Of a stretch of 64,000 bases of DNA, positions 33,584-42,698 are shown in pieces. Made by a program: the position numbers and the translations under genes. The DNA comes from JANMZO01 sp963763135 (GTDB taxonomy: Bacteria; Actinomycetota; Acidimicrobiia; Acidimicrobiales; JANYDT01), in contig CAVXNJ010000012.1 in the NCBI GenBank assembly GCA_963763135.1, positions 682,001 through 746,000 of the forward strand, given 5' to 3'. Position 1 is the first letter of the stretch; each line of letters begins with the position of its first letter. Under the pieces are notes generated by a model. That model searched no databases. It was given only the letters and a program-made list of their open reading frames with translations, and was not told where the DNA came from.

Positions 33584-35299
33584 TCAGCCGCGTTTCTGGA
33601 CGCGAGCCCACTCGTCTTTCAGCGTGACGGTCCGGTGGAAGATCGTGGGGTCTTCCATGTCGGCGCAGTAGTACGCCAACCGCTCGAACTGCACGACCTG
33701 GCCGGGCGCGATTTCCGCGACCGACGGTTCGGCCAGCGCACTCACGATCACCCGCGATTCGGGGTTGAGAAACTCGAGCGGGTCGTCGTGCGACGCCGGG
33801 AACGGGTCGGTGAACAGGTGGTTGTACTGACGCACTTCGCGGGTGATCGCGTGTTCGGCTGACACCCAGTGCAGCGTGGTCTTCACCTTGCGGCCATCGG
33901 GCGCGTGCCCGCCTGCAGTCTCCGGATCGTACGTGGCCCGCACTTCGACGATGTTGCCGTCGGCGTCTTTGACGACCTCGGTGCACTTGATGAAGTACGC
34001 GTAGCGCAGCCGCACTTCGCGACCCGGCGCGAGGCGGAAGAACTTCGGCGCGGGTTCCTCCATGAAGTCTTCCTGCTCCAGGTACAACACCTTGGAGAAA
34101 GGGATCTTGCGGGTACCGGCTGATTCATCTTCGGGATTGTTGACGGCGTCGAGCCATTCGACCCGACCCTCGGGATAGTTCTCGATGACCACCTTCAACG
34201 GCTGTACGACCGCCATCCGACGCAGGGCGGTGGTGTTGAGTTCGGTGCGGATGAACGACTCCAGCAGCTCGATCTCGTTGGTGCTGTTCATCTTCGCCAC
34301 ACCGATATGCGCGCAGAAGGCCCGGATCGCCGCGGCCGGGTAGCCGCGTCGGCGCAGGCCGAGAATCGTGGGCATGCGCGGGTCGTCCCAGCCGTCGACG
34401 ACACCCTCGCGGACCATGCGCAGAAGGTTGCGCTTCGACAGCAGGACATACGTCAGTGACAGCCGGGCCATCTCGTACTGATGGGGGCGTACGCCGGTCA
34501 GCGCGAGTCGGTCGAGGAACCAGTCGTAGAGCTCGCGGTGGGCATCGAATTCGAGCGTGCAGATCGAGTGCGTGATGCCTTCGATCGCGTCGCATTGCCC
34601 GTGCGCCCAGTCGTAGGTCGGGTAGATGCACCACGCATCACCGGTGCGGTGATGGTCGACGTGGCGGATCCGGTACATGATCGGGTCGCGCATCTGACCG
34701 TTGACGTGGGCCATGTCGATCTTGGCCCGCACGACCTTCTCACCGTCGGAGTACTCGCCGGCGCGCATGCGGGCGAACAGGTCGAGGTTCTCGTCGACGC
34801 TGCGATCGCGGTACGGGCTGTTCGTTCCGGGTACGCCGATCGCACCACGGGTGGCGGCGATGGTTTCGGCGTCCTGATCGTCGACATAGGCGTCGCCCTG
34901 CCGGATCAGCTGCTCGGCCCAGCGGTACAGCTGTTCGAACTGATCGGACGCGTAGGTGACGTCGCCGTTCCATTCGAAGCCGAGCCATCTGATGTCGTCC
35001 TGGATACCGTGCACGAAGTCGGATTCCTCGGTGACCGGGTTCGTGTCGTCCATCCGGAGGTTGCAGGTGCCGCCGAACTCCTGGGCCAGGCTGAAGTTCA
35101 GGTAGATGGCCTTGGCATGACCGATGTGCAGGTAACCGTTGGGTTCCGGAGGGAAACGTGTGGCCACTCGACCACCGTTCACGCCGGCTTCGAGGTCCTT
35201 GGCCACCTGTTCACGAATGAAGTCAGCTCCGGCTGGCGGGGCACCCTTGGGAGTTGAGGATGGCTCATTCGGTTTGGAAGCGACGCTGTCGGTGCTCAT
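33584..35299 (-). CDS. glnS: Glutaminyl-tRNA synthetase
   Basis: The 571-residue protein is a class I synthetase: PPEPNGYLHIGHAKA (HIGH motif, about 46-60), YPTYDWAHGQCDAIEGITHS, the KMSKS equivalent VLLSKRNL (about 275), and the two C-terminal anticodon-binding beta barrels. It charges tRNA-Gln directly. Many actinobacteria instead use GluRS plus GatCAB, so its presence is informative; GlnRS is generally thought to have spread by transfer from eukaryote-type lineages. Length is normal. Confidence 0.93.
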   Translation of the reverse strand: MSTDSVASKPNEPSSTPKGAPPAGADFIREQVAKDLEAGVNGGRVATRFPPEPNGYLHIGHAKAIYLNFSLAQEFGGTCNLRMDDTNPVTEESDFVHGIQDDIRWLGFEWNGDVTYASDQFEQLYRWAEQLIRQGDAYVDDQDAETIAATRGAIGVPGTNSPYRDRSVDENLDLFARMRAGEYSDGEKVVRAKIDMAHVNGQMRDPIMYRIRHVDHHRTGDAWCIYPTYDWAHGQCDAIEGITHSICTLEFDAHRELYDWFLDRLALTGVRPHQYEMARLSLTYVLLSKRNLLRMVREGVVDGWDDPRMPTILGLRRRGYPAAAIRAFCAHIGVAKMNSTNEIELLESFIRTELNTTALRRMAVVQPLKVVIENYPEGRVEWLDAVNNPEDESAGTRKIPFSKVLYLEQEDFMEEPAPKFFRLAPGREVRLRYAYFIKCTEVVKDADGNIVEVRATYDPETAGGHAPDGRKVKTTLHWVSAEHAITREVRQYNHLFTDPFPASHDDPLEFLNPESRVIVSALAEPSVAEIAPGQVVQFERLAYYCADMEDPTIFHRTVTLKDEWARVQKRG

Positions 35300-35398
35300 G
35301 GTTGTCCTGATGCTGTAGCCGGGTGTCTGTTCATCACCAACGGGCCACTCAATCTACTTGCTGATGCCCGCTGCCCGACCGGACCTTCCGCTGACGGG

Positions 35399-35461
35399 TC
35401 ACCGTCTCAGTCGGCTCAATCCTCAGTCATCACCGTCTCAGTCGGCTCAATCCCTCAGTCA
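35399..35461. repeat. Two 31-32-bp direct repeats at the end of the nuclease gene
   Basis: TCACCGTCTCAGTCGGCTCA plus the following 11-12 bases occur twice in tandem, differing by one C; the second copy reaches into the nuclease stop codon. This looks like a local duplication. Confidence 0.75.
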
Positions 35462-36249
35462 TCAACCGCTTGGCTGTACGGGCACGAATGCCGGTACTCG
35501 CACATCCGGCAATTCGACGGCGACGGGCTCGCCGGGAACGCCTTCTCCGTCCGAACGAGCTCGGCCAGCTTCAGAACCTCGTGCAGAGCGTTTCGCAGAA
35601 GTGATTGCGAAGCAGATACCGAGACAAGCTTGCCATCGGGCGTGGCGAGACCCTCGTAGACCACACGTACCGGGACCGGAGGACGGTCCGGTCGGCCCTG
35701 CGCGGCCGTCCAATTCGCCGCCAAAAGTAGATAGATCGCGGCCCCGAGATCATTGTCGAGCGAGTCCGGACAGCGCCCTGTCTTGTAGTCGCGAACCTCG
35801 ATGGTTCCGTCGGGGTACCGCCACAGGGCATCGAAGCGACCCGTTATGAGCACCGATTTTCTTGCGATGAGCCAGCGCGCCTCCACCTCACCGTCGATGT
35901 ACTCGGCGCTGCCCCCTGGGCACAGCATCGTATGTGTACGGACCAATGAGGTAACCCGAGGGTCGGTGGATATCTCCCTGGAATCGCCGACAGCGGGAGC
36001 GGTGTGCGGCTGCGCTCCGTTGCCTTTCACGTGCAGAACATGAAGGGCATCGTGCGTCGCGCTTCCGATCCACGCCGCGTCGGAGTCCGATGTCGCCTCG
36101 CCCGCCAGTCGCAGGACCCACCGGAGGAAGAACATACGCCGGCACCGTTGGAAATCACTGATGCGCGAAACGTTCAGCGTAAGCACCCGACTTGCCGGCT
36201 GCATTTCGTCACCCAGGGAGGGATCCCAGGAGCTTTCCGGACGGGCCAT
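35455..36249 (-). CDS. PD-(D/E)XK nuclease with Cas4/AddB-like iron-sulfur site
   Basis: The 264-residue protein begins at ATG 36249 overlapping the preceding stop (TAATG). It shows an N-terminal cysteine (DFQRCRRMF), THDALH, ITGRFDALW (catalytic Asp), IEVRDYKTG (D/E-x-K) and a C-terminal NCRMCEYRHSCPY. Four cysteines at the two ends of a RecB-like nuclease fold are known to hold a [4Fe-4S] cluster in Cas4, AddB and Dna2. It is probably a DNA exonuclease or end-processing enzyme. No CRISPR or AddA gene lies nearby; its partner is likely the homologous upstream gene. Confidence 0.85.
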   Translation of the reverse strand: MARPESSWDPSLGDEMQPASRVLTLNVSRISDFQRCRRMFFLRWVLRLAGEATSDSDAAWIGSATHDALHVLHVKGNGAQPHTAPAVGDSREISTDPRVTSLVRTHTMLCPGGSAEYIDGEVEARWLIARKSVLITGRFDALWRYPDGTIEVRDYKTGRCPDSLDNDLGAAIYLLLAANWTAAQGRPDRPPVPVRVVYEGLATPDGKLVSVSASQSLLRNALHEVLKLAELVRTEKAFPASPSPSNCRMCEYRHSCPYSQAVDD

Positions 36250-37099
36250 TACCAATCCTCGTCGGCGAACGCGTCGGACCCGACGTCAGGGTCGGGCAAC
36301 GTCCACGCAGGCGGGGGCGCAACCGGTCCCGCATGGTCGGTCCAGCGCTGCAGAAGCGTCTCCGGTGATTCCTGGGGAATGGCCGGGCATCGCAGGAGAA
36401 ACGGGCAACTACCGCACCACCAACCGGGCGTTGTCAGCTCCGGGTTCGCGTACGCCGCGTCGACCCGTTGACGCAGCGTCGACCGCAACTCATTGACGTC
36501 GTGCGACGTAATCGACCGGGTGGTGATGCTGGCCTCGCCGCCCGCCCACAGCGTATGGATCACGGCCACCACATCGGAAGTTTCGTTGGGCGGTCGAAGC
36601 AGGGCAACCAACGCCACATCCCCCGACGGCGCCTGCGGGTCCATCAGCGGGCGGGCGCGCAGCTTGACGCGCCGAACCTCCAACGGAGCTGACGGCCGCC
36701 GAAACAGAAGGTTCGCCTGGGCCGAGAGGTGGTACCGGCCACACGCTGACGGACGGCTGAGTGTCTCTCCGGACCGAGCATCGAGTTGCGCTTCGTCGTC
36801 GCCGAACGCTTCTTCGTAATGCTCGAGGGTGCGGACGAACACGCGTCGTTCCTCGATCCCCAACTCCGGCGGCGCCAGGCGTGGAAGCTGATCAGCCAGG
36901 GGTGTACCCGTTCCTCCAACGCTCGGCGGTGCGATTCGTGGAGTGCATCGTGGACCGCTCGCCACAGACGAAACGACGGATCCACGCCTCCGCCCCGGGG
37001 ACGATCAGGGTCAAGGAGTTGCGCCATATGTCTGGAGCACGCAGTCGCGCGTGACAGTTGGCCGGCGGCCAGCCGCGGCAACGACGTCGGATGCGCCAT
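36249..37099 (-). CDS. Degenerate PD-(D/E)XK paralogue with iron-sulfur cysteines; frameshifted near 36.9 kb
   Basis: Two frames must be joined. From ATG 37099 the first part reads QLSRATACSRHMAQL and VHDALHESHRRALEERVHPW, matching the neighbour's N-terminal Cys and THDALH. Near 36880-36915 the frame shifts by one base; the second part carries HLSAQANLLF (the neighbour's ITGRFDALW with Asp changed to Asn), PLEVRRVK (D-Y-K region with Asp to Arg) and WWCGSCPFLLRC. The iron-sulfur cysteines remain while catalytic acids are lost. I infer a non-catalytic partner of the downstream nuclease. The shift may be a sequence error. Confidence 0.7.
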
Positions 37100-37199
37100 G
37101 AGTTAGCGCACACTGTCACTTGTCGTGGAACGCCTCACGCGTCAGAGAGTACTCACGTCTGTCACGCTCTCTCAATACCCGTTGGCCGGTGACTTCGCT

Positions 37200-38597
37200 T
37201 TATCGGGCCGTTCCGAGACGCCGGTCGGGTTGTAGCGATGATGCGAGCTGCAGGCCGAGAGCCCGCAGCGAGAGCTGCGAGACAACTTGGCCGGCCAGGT
37301 TTTTCAGGATCTCGACCTGAATGTCCGAGAGCCGGCGCGGCCGACGATCCATGACGCAAAGCGCACCGACGGTCGTGCCGTCTTTGGTGATCAGCGGAAT
37401 CCCACCGTAGAAGCGAATTGCCGGTCCGTCGACCACGAGCGGACTTGACGCGAACCGGACGTCGCTCAGAGCATTTTCGACCATCATCGGCTCGGTAGCG
37501 AGGATCGTATGCGCGCAGAACGCCTGATCGCGGGGCGTCTCCGTCATGGCAAGACCCACACTCGATTTGAACCACTGTCGGTTCTCATCGACGAGACTCA
37601 CGACTGCGATCGGCGTGTCGCAGACCCGCGACGCAATTCGGGTTATCGAGTCGAAGCTGTCTTCCGGGTCGCTGTCGAGGATTTCGTAGGACCGCAGAAC
37701 CGCCAGACGTTCGGCTTCATTCGCCGCTTCCGGCACGGGAAACGCTCCCGGAACAGCTATCGGATCGTCAGCAAGTCCTTCGAACACCCGGGTCTCCGGG
37801 AGGGGTGCTCCGTACAGATAGCCCTGCAGGAGGCGAACGCCGAGTTGTGACATCAGCCGCTGTTCGCTCGCTGTCTCCACGCCCTCGGCGACGACATCGA
37901 TACCGAGGTCGTAACCAAGACTCACCACCGAGCGAACCTGCGCAGCCACCGCCGGCTTGTGACACGCCTTGGTGTAGGAACGGTTGATCTTGATTTCCTG
38001 AACGGCGCGCTGGGCCTTGTCCGTGAGGTTCGCAAACATCGTGCCATAGCGATCGATCGACACCCGGATCCCGGCGTCGGCCAGTTCCTCGATGGTCCGA
38101 AGTGCTTGATCGTTGCTGAGCTTGGAGTCCGTCGCCTTTATGTACAGAGCCGATTTGGGTATTCCGGCCTTCGCCACCATCCTGAGAATCTGATGCGATG
38201 CACCGGGCTGGGTGAGTGTCACCGACGACACATTGACGTTGACTCCGAGATTCGGCCGTCCGCCACTCCGCCAGACCGACAGCGCGCAGAGAGCTTGCTC
38301 CAGAACGGCAAAATCGATTTCGTCGATCATCCCCTCGCGCTCAGCCACCGGAATGAACTCATCCGGTGAGATCTCTCCCACGTGAGCATCAAATAGTCGA
38401 GCGAGCGCCTCGACCTTAAGCGTCCTCATCGTTGGCAACTCAACGATCCGTTGAAAGTACGCGCAGATCTGTCCCGATGCGAGAGCGCGCCGGATTGCCT
38501 CGCTCACAGGGGATTGGCTGGTCGTCGCTCCGACGAAATTCGCTTGTTGAGAAGTGTTGCCAGTTGCGCCGCCAGCGCTGGCTCCCGCGGTTTTCAT
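37200..38597 (-). CDS. EAL-GAF protein with degenerate EAL domain
   Basis: The 465-residue cytoplasmic protein has an EAL domain (about 35-280) and a C-terminal GAF domain (about 300-455). EAL keeps VEALAR, NVNVS, the lysine of IKINRS, AEGVET and LQGYLYG, but the metal-binding Glu of 'EITES' is replaced (IKATDS) and the second Asp of 'DDFG' is Arg (IDRYG). It therefore probably binds rather than hydrolyses c-di-GMP. The GAF domain contains CDTPIAVVSLVDENRQWFKS and FCAHTI, as in redox- or ligand-sensing GAFs. No linked GGDEF protein. Confidence 0.85.
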   Translation of the reverse strand: MKTAGASAGGATGNTSQQANFVGATTSQSPVSEAIRRALASGQICAYFQRIVELPTMRTLKVEALARLFDAHVGEISPDEFIPVAEREGMIDEIDFAVLEQALCALSVWRSGGRPNLGVNVNVSSVTLTQPGASHQILRMVAKAGIPKSALYIKATDSKLSNDQALRTIEELADAGIRVSIDRYGTMFANLTDKAQRAVQEIKINRSYTKACHKPAVAAQVRSVVSLGYDLGIDVVAEGVETASEQRLMSQLGVRLLQGYLYGAPLPETRVFEGLADDPIAVPGAFPVPEAANEAERLAVLRSYEILDSDPEDSFDSITRIASRVCDTPIAVVSLVDENRQWFKSSVGLAMTETPRDQAFCAHTILATEPMMVENALSDVRFASSPLVVDGPAIRFYGGIPLITKDGTTVGALCVMDRRPRRLSDIQVEILKNLAGQVVSQLSLRALGLQLASSLQPDRRLGTAR

Positions 38598-38999
38598 GAC
38601 TCGGACTATCGGTGAATATTCCTATACCTGCGGGGTTAAACAAATAACACTAAGAAAGACGGAGTTGATAATTGATATAACTCAAACGACTCTCAGGATG
38701 CCATCGCAACTTGGTTTGGAGGTTCTCCGGAGAATATCAGGGCATCTTCAAGGAATTCGGTTCAACCATAAATCAAAATCTGTATCCGACAACTCAAGAA
38801 AGGTTGAAAATGGTCTGGACCTTTGCTTTTGCCAATTCACTCGTTCCAGGAATCGAATGACACTATTTCGACACGTGGCGACCACCATCTGTTTTGACGT
38901 TGCCCAGACAACCGCGATTGATCCGCGATGCAACTGGCCGAAACACCAACCGTCAAGCTCCCACGGTACTCAACTCAGCCCTCGCCGGAACAGCGCGCG
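38598..38999. other. Low-GC intergenic spacer (about 400 bp)
   Basis: This spacer, especially 38630-38830, is visibly richer in A and T than the rest of the window. It lies upstream of the EAL-GAF gene and downstream of the ADP-ribosylglycohydrolase gene. I see no convincing ORF, RNA gene or attachment site in it. It must contain the EAL-GAF promoter. Confidence 0.6.
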
Positions 39000-41210
39000 T
39001 CATTCATCGCGGTGCGTCTGGTCCTGGTGTGCGACGGGACCGACCACGACCGATTCACATCCCAGGCGACCCTCCTCAACGAGCAGCCCGATGCCCCCTC
39101 CCATGAACATGTGATCAGGGTCGTCCGCGCGAAGAACTTCGGCACCGTTGACCGATGCGACGAGACGGGAGCCGGTGACAGCGAGGCTCAATTCGCATGA
39201 TTCTCCGTGGTTCCAACCACCCGACAATTCAGCCAATACCTCATCGCGACCTTCGAATCGCCGAATGATCCTCGTCGACGCTGTATCAAGAACCAACGCG
39301 TAATACCGCTCCATCCCCTGGACACGCACGGCGATTCCGCCCAGGCGACACATGTGCGGCGTACACGTGATCGTGACGGCGTAATCGGTCCATTCGCGGG
39401 TTCCCTGCATAAGCAATCCGCGGCCCTCGTTTTGAATGAGGCGATACGGCTCGGGCCATCCGTCACGGTCGGCAATGCGCACCTGCGCGTCGAGTCCGTC
39501 AACCCAGGCTTTTCGCCACATGGAAGGTCCCGATGAGTTCCGGTCGCGTTGTTTCACGCGGGCCGCGGGTCGATGAAACGAGGCATCCGGGATTCCGGAC
39601 CAGCCCAGTTCGTCGAGATACAACGATCCGGAGGCGACCCCCTCGGAGTCAATCACCAACCCGATCGTGGCGATCGGCTGGCCGTCGGTCGAGGGGACAA
39701 CCCATTCGATGTCAACGGACCGCCCCGGCATCACCTCGCACCGGTCGCTGTGCACGCTGATGAGCCCGTCGTTGTCTCCGTAATGATCGATGGCCAGGCT
39801 CACGTGGACCGGACCGCCGTTCGTCGGATCGGCACTGAGACGGGCCACAACCCGCTGACCCGGGTAGATCGTCGGCGACGCAAGCAGCCGGTACCCGGGT
39901 TGGTCGAAGAAGTTGCCAACCTCGCGAGAAGGAATGAAGGTCGGCGTGATCACCTTCACGGGCGTGCGGCCGTCGCTCCAACGGACGGCCAGCGAACGAT
40001 CACCCCGAACGCTGAATCCCTCCACGTTCTCCAGGTGAGCCCGCTGATCGCCATCGGCGGCCACCGTGAATCCCTGCACTGAACCGGGCAGCTCAAAATG
40101 AAATCGCGCGCCCGCCTTCGGCTCGATTGGCGGCTGGCCATGCAGGGCAAGGCCGATGTTTGCGAGATGGACCGATTCGGTCAGTGCATCAGTTATCGAA
40201 CGACCGCCATCGGCCGTTGGCAGGTAAAGGCGGTCCGCGACCGGCCCCCTCCAGTCATAGCCCGTGTGCAGACCCTCGAGACCGTTTAAGACACCGAGAA
40301 GACAGCCGAGGTTTCCCGCATTGCAGTCCGTGTCCCAACCGGCCGTGTTGACGATCTTCATCGACTCGTCGAAGTTTCCCGCGCCATAGAGCAGCGCCAA
40401 AACGATCAGGCCGTGGTTCGGGATGATATGGCAGTTTCCGCCGTAGACCTCATACCCGAAATGCCGGTCGAGAAGATCCCGAGCGTCGCGCCATTCGGGA
40501 ACGGAAGCGTGCCAGTCGCGAACTTGGCGGATCAATTGATGGATCTTCGACGACGCCGGAATGACGGACAGGCCGGCATCGATCACCCGATCCACATCGC
40601 GTTCGACAAACGCCGCAGCCACCATGGCAGCGATCACCTGCGCGCCGTAGATTGCTTCCCCGTCGTGACTCACGCTGGCTGCCCGCTTCGCAAACTCGGC
40701 CGCCAATTCAGGTTCACCGGGCGCCACCATCCCCCAGCCGTCAATGAATATCTGTGAGCCGATCTGCTCCGCAACCACCTGTCCGTTGAGTTCGATCGAC
40801 CCGCTTCGGGGCGCTTCAACACCGTGTTTGAGACGAAGGAACGCGGTGTGTTCGGTCGAGTTACCGAGTCCACCCCACCAGAGCACGGTCTCGTCCTCAA
40901 TGAGGTAGTTCAACCAGGTGCGGCCGATCTGGGCCGGCGTTATCTCACGATTACACCCGTAGTCTTCGAGCGCTCGGATAAATGTCAAGGTTCCTGATAT
41001 GTCGTCGTCGGTGACGATCAGAGGCATGTTCAGGCGATCGTGAACGTAGCCGTTGATCTCGCCCAGTTGCTCGGCGATGCGTTCATGGGACCAGTTTTCG
41101 AACGGACGTCCGAGGTAGACGCCGATTACCTTCCCCAGAACACCGGCATAGACGCGAACCCAGTAGTCGATTGGCATCTGAGCATCGTTCCACGAAACGC
41201 GGTTCATCAC
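39000..41210 (-). CDS. ADP-ribosylglycohydrolase-family protein with C-terminal jelly-roll domain
   Basis: The 736-residue protein has a DraG-type N-terminal domain: TDDDISGT (metal-binding, about 66-73), ILNxE-like segments, and GWDTDCNAGNLGCLLG (about 300-315). The middle is beta-rich, and the last 170 residues (RGLLMQGTREWTDYAVTI to GGGIGLLVEEG) resemble a concanavalin-like sugar-binding domain. Single-domain relatives remove ADP-ribose from proteins or act on O-acetyl-ADP-ribose; the long form is usually found with sugar or nucleoside uptake genes. Here it follows the amidohydrolase by 24 bp on the same strand. Substrate unknown. Confidence 0.85.
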   Translation of the reverse strand: MMNRVSWNDAQMPIDYWVRVYAGVLGKVIGVYLGRPFENWSHERIAEQLGEINGYVHDRLNMPLIVTDDDISGTLTFIRALEDYGCNREITPAQIGRTWLNYLIEDETVLWWGGLGNSTEHTAFLRLKHGVEAPRSGSIELNGQVVAEQIGSQIFIDGWGMVAPGEPELAAEFAKRAASVSHDGEAIYGAQVIAAMVAAAFVERDVDRVIDAGLSVIPASSKIHQLIRQVRDWHASVPEWRDARDLLDRHFGYEVYGGNCHIIPNHGLIVLALLYGAGNFDESMKIVNTAGWDTDCNAGNLGCLLGVLNGLEGLHTGYDWRGPVADRLYLPTADGGRSITDALTESVHLANIGLALHGQPPIEPKAGARFHFELPGSVQGFTVAADGDQRAHLENVEGFSVRGDRSLAVRWSDGRTPVKVITPTFIPSREVGNFFDQPGYRLLASPTIYPGQRVVARLSADPTNGGPVHVSLAIDHYGDNDGLISVHSDRCEVMPGRSVDIEWVVPSTDGQPIATIGLVIDSEGVASGSLYLDELGWSGIPDASFHRPAARVKQRDRNSSGPSMWRKAWVDGLDAQVRIADRDGWPEPYRLIQNEGRGLLMQGTREWTDYAVTITCTPHMCRLGGIAVRVQGMERYYALVLDTASTRIIRRFEGRDEVLAELSGGWNHGESCELSLAVTGSRLVASVNGAEVLRADDPDHMFMGGGIGLLVEEGRLGCESVVVGPVAHQDQTHRDE

Positions 41211-41234
41211 CTCCCAGAGCGAAGGATCCTCGAA

Positions 41235-42698
41235 TCAATCACCGTGCATCTGGTGACCCCGGATCCAGGTCGCCCGTACGTTGTCGGCCCGCAGCGTGTT
41301 TCGAGCCTCGGCGATCGGTACATGAAGCAGACACAGGTCAGCAACCTCGCCGATCCGGACCTGGCGCGACGGACCTGACGGGGAGACGGGGGATCCGAGA
41401 AACAGCGAGAGGGCGACATCGGCAGAGACACTCTCGTCGACACCAATCGGCAGACCCGATGCTGTACGGCGCTCAACGGCGGCCCTCATCGCCCGCCACG
41501 GATCGGGATGTCCAAATGGCGCATCGGTACTGCCGCCGACGCCGATCCCTTCCCCCAGGAGACTGGCGCAGGGGTACAGGTGCGGGCGATCCACCTCATC
41601 CACGTCGACGAGGTAACGATCGCCGCGTTCGCAGACGAAGTTGGGTTGGGTCACGACGGTGAGTCCGAGTTCGGCGAGATGGCGGGCCAGATCGGCATCG
41701 ATGACCGCACCATGCTCGATGCGGTCGCCGGTCACGGCACCCACCTCATCAAACGCCGCCAGGCACACCACGAGCCCGACCCGGGTCACGCAGTGCACGG
41801 CCACCGTACGCCCGAGCGAACGGGCTACGCCGATACCCGCGACGAGCTCGTCAATCGACGGTAGGGCGTCATCGGCCACGACCAGCTTCACGGGACCCAG
41901 CGTGCCCGGGTACACGTCATCGAGCGTCGGGCGTAGACCCGGCGCTCCCATGATCGTCAACCGTTGCGCAAACGAACCGGCACGAGCACACCCCACCAAC
42001 GGGGCCAGATCACCGAGGTGGAGGAACGGTGTCGCGTCGGTGACTCCGGTGACGCCATACGCCGCCAACTCGCAGCTGACCTCACGCACCGCGTCCTCGA
42101 TGCTGTCGGCCGTGGACCAGAAACGACGCAGTCCCGCGTCACCACCCGTCACGCGGCCCGTAGGGTGGCCGGCACCGTCGCACTCAATCAGAGCGTCCGG
42201 CACGGTGTCGCCAGCCGTAAGCCCACAGAGTTCCAGCGCCTTCGAGTTGAGGATCCACTGCCGGCCGCTTCGGTGCTGCACACGGACAGGCCGCGACGCC
42301 ACAATGCGATCCAACCGGTGCCGGTCAAGCTCGGCAACGGATTCGTGGAACCCAACGGCACGCAACCAGGAACCAGCCGGCAAGCGCCTGTCCGCCTCGA
42401 TAAGCGCATTCCGCAACCCGGTCTCGTCGGTGACATCGGGAGGACCGACTGTCACCGACCGCCGGGCCGCGGCCAGCGCCAGCACGTGGATGTGGTGGTC
42501 GTGGAGTCCGGGAATCAGTGCGCCACCGTGACCGTCGACGACGATGTCGTAGTCACCCTGATCGCCCCGATCACCCCGACCACCAACAAATTGCACGGTT
42601 CCGTCGACGAGGCCGACGTCGCCGACGACACCATCCACCTCGACGCTACGCAGCAGTGTGCGCGCTGGAGATCCGTCCGTCGAGACAGCACCGCTCAT
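41235..42698 (-). CDS. YtcJ-like amidohydrolase
   Basis: From ATG 42698 the protein is 487 residues. It has the amidohydrolase metal site HDHHIHV (about 60-66), RVTGGDAGLRRFW, VAVHCVTR, RIEHG and GGSTDAPFGHPDPW, the pattern of the amidohydrolase-3/YtcJ group, which hydrolyse N-acyl or cyclic amides. Its start overlaps the CoA transferase stop (ATGA), so both are translated from one message. No export signal. Confidence 0.87.
   Translation of the reverse strand: MSGAVSTDGSPARTLLRSVEVDGVVGDVGLVDGTVQFVGGRGDRGDQGDYDIVVDGHGGALIPGLHDHHIHVLALAAARRSVTVGPPDVTDETGLRNALIEADRRLPAGSWLRAVGFHESVAELDRHRLDRIVASRPVRVQHRSGRQWILNSKALELCGLTAGDTVPDALIECDGAGHPTGRVTGGDAGLRRFWSTADSIEDAVREVSCELAAYGVTGVTDATPFLHLGDLAPLVGCARAGSFAQRLTIMGAPGLRPTLDDVYPGTLGPVKLVVADDALPSIDELVAGIGVARSLGRTVAVHCVTRVGLVVCLAAFDEVGAVTGDRIEHGAVIDADLARHLAELGLTVVTQPNFVCERGDRYLVDVDEVDRPHLYPCASLLGEGIGVGGSTDAPFGHPDPWRAMRAAVERRTASGLPIGVDESVSADVALSLFLGSPVSPSGPSRQVRIGEVADLCLLHVPIAEARNTLRADNVRATWIRGHQMHGD

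Noticed and set aside
35455..36249. Cas4 of a CRISPR system
   Set aside because: No repeats or cas genes are present; iron-sulfur PD-(D/E)XK enzymes also occur in unrelated repair systems.
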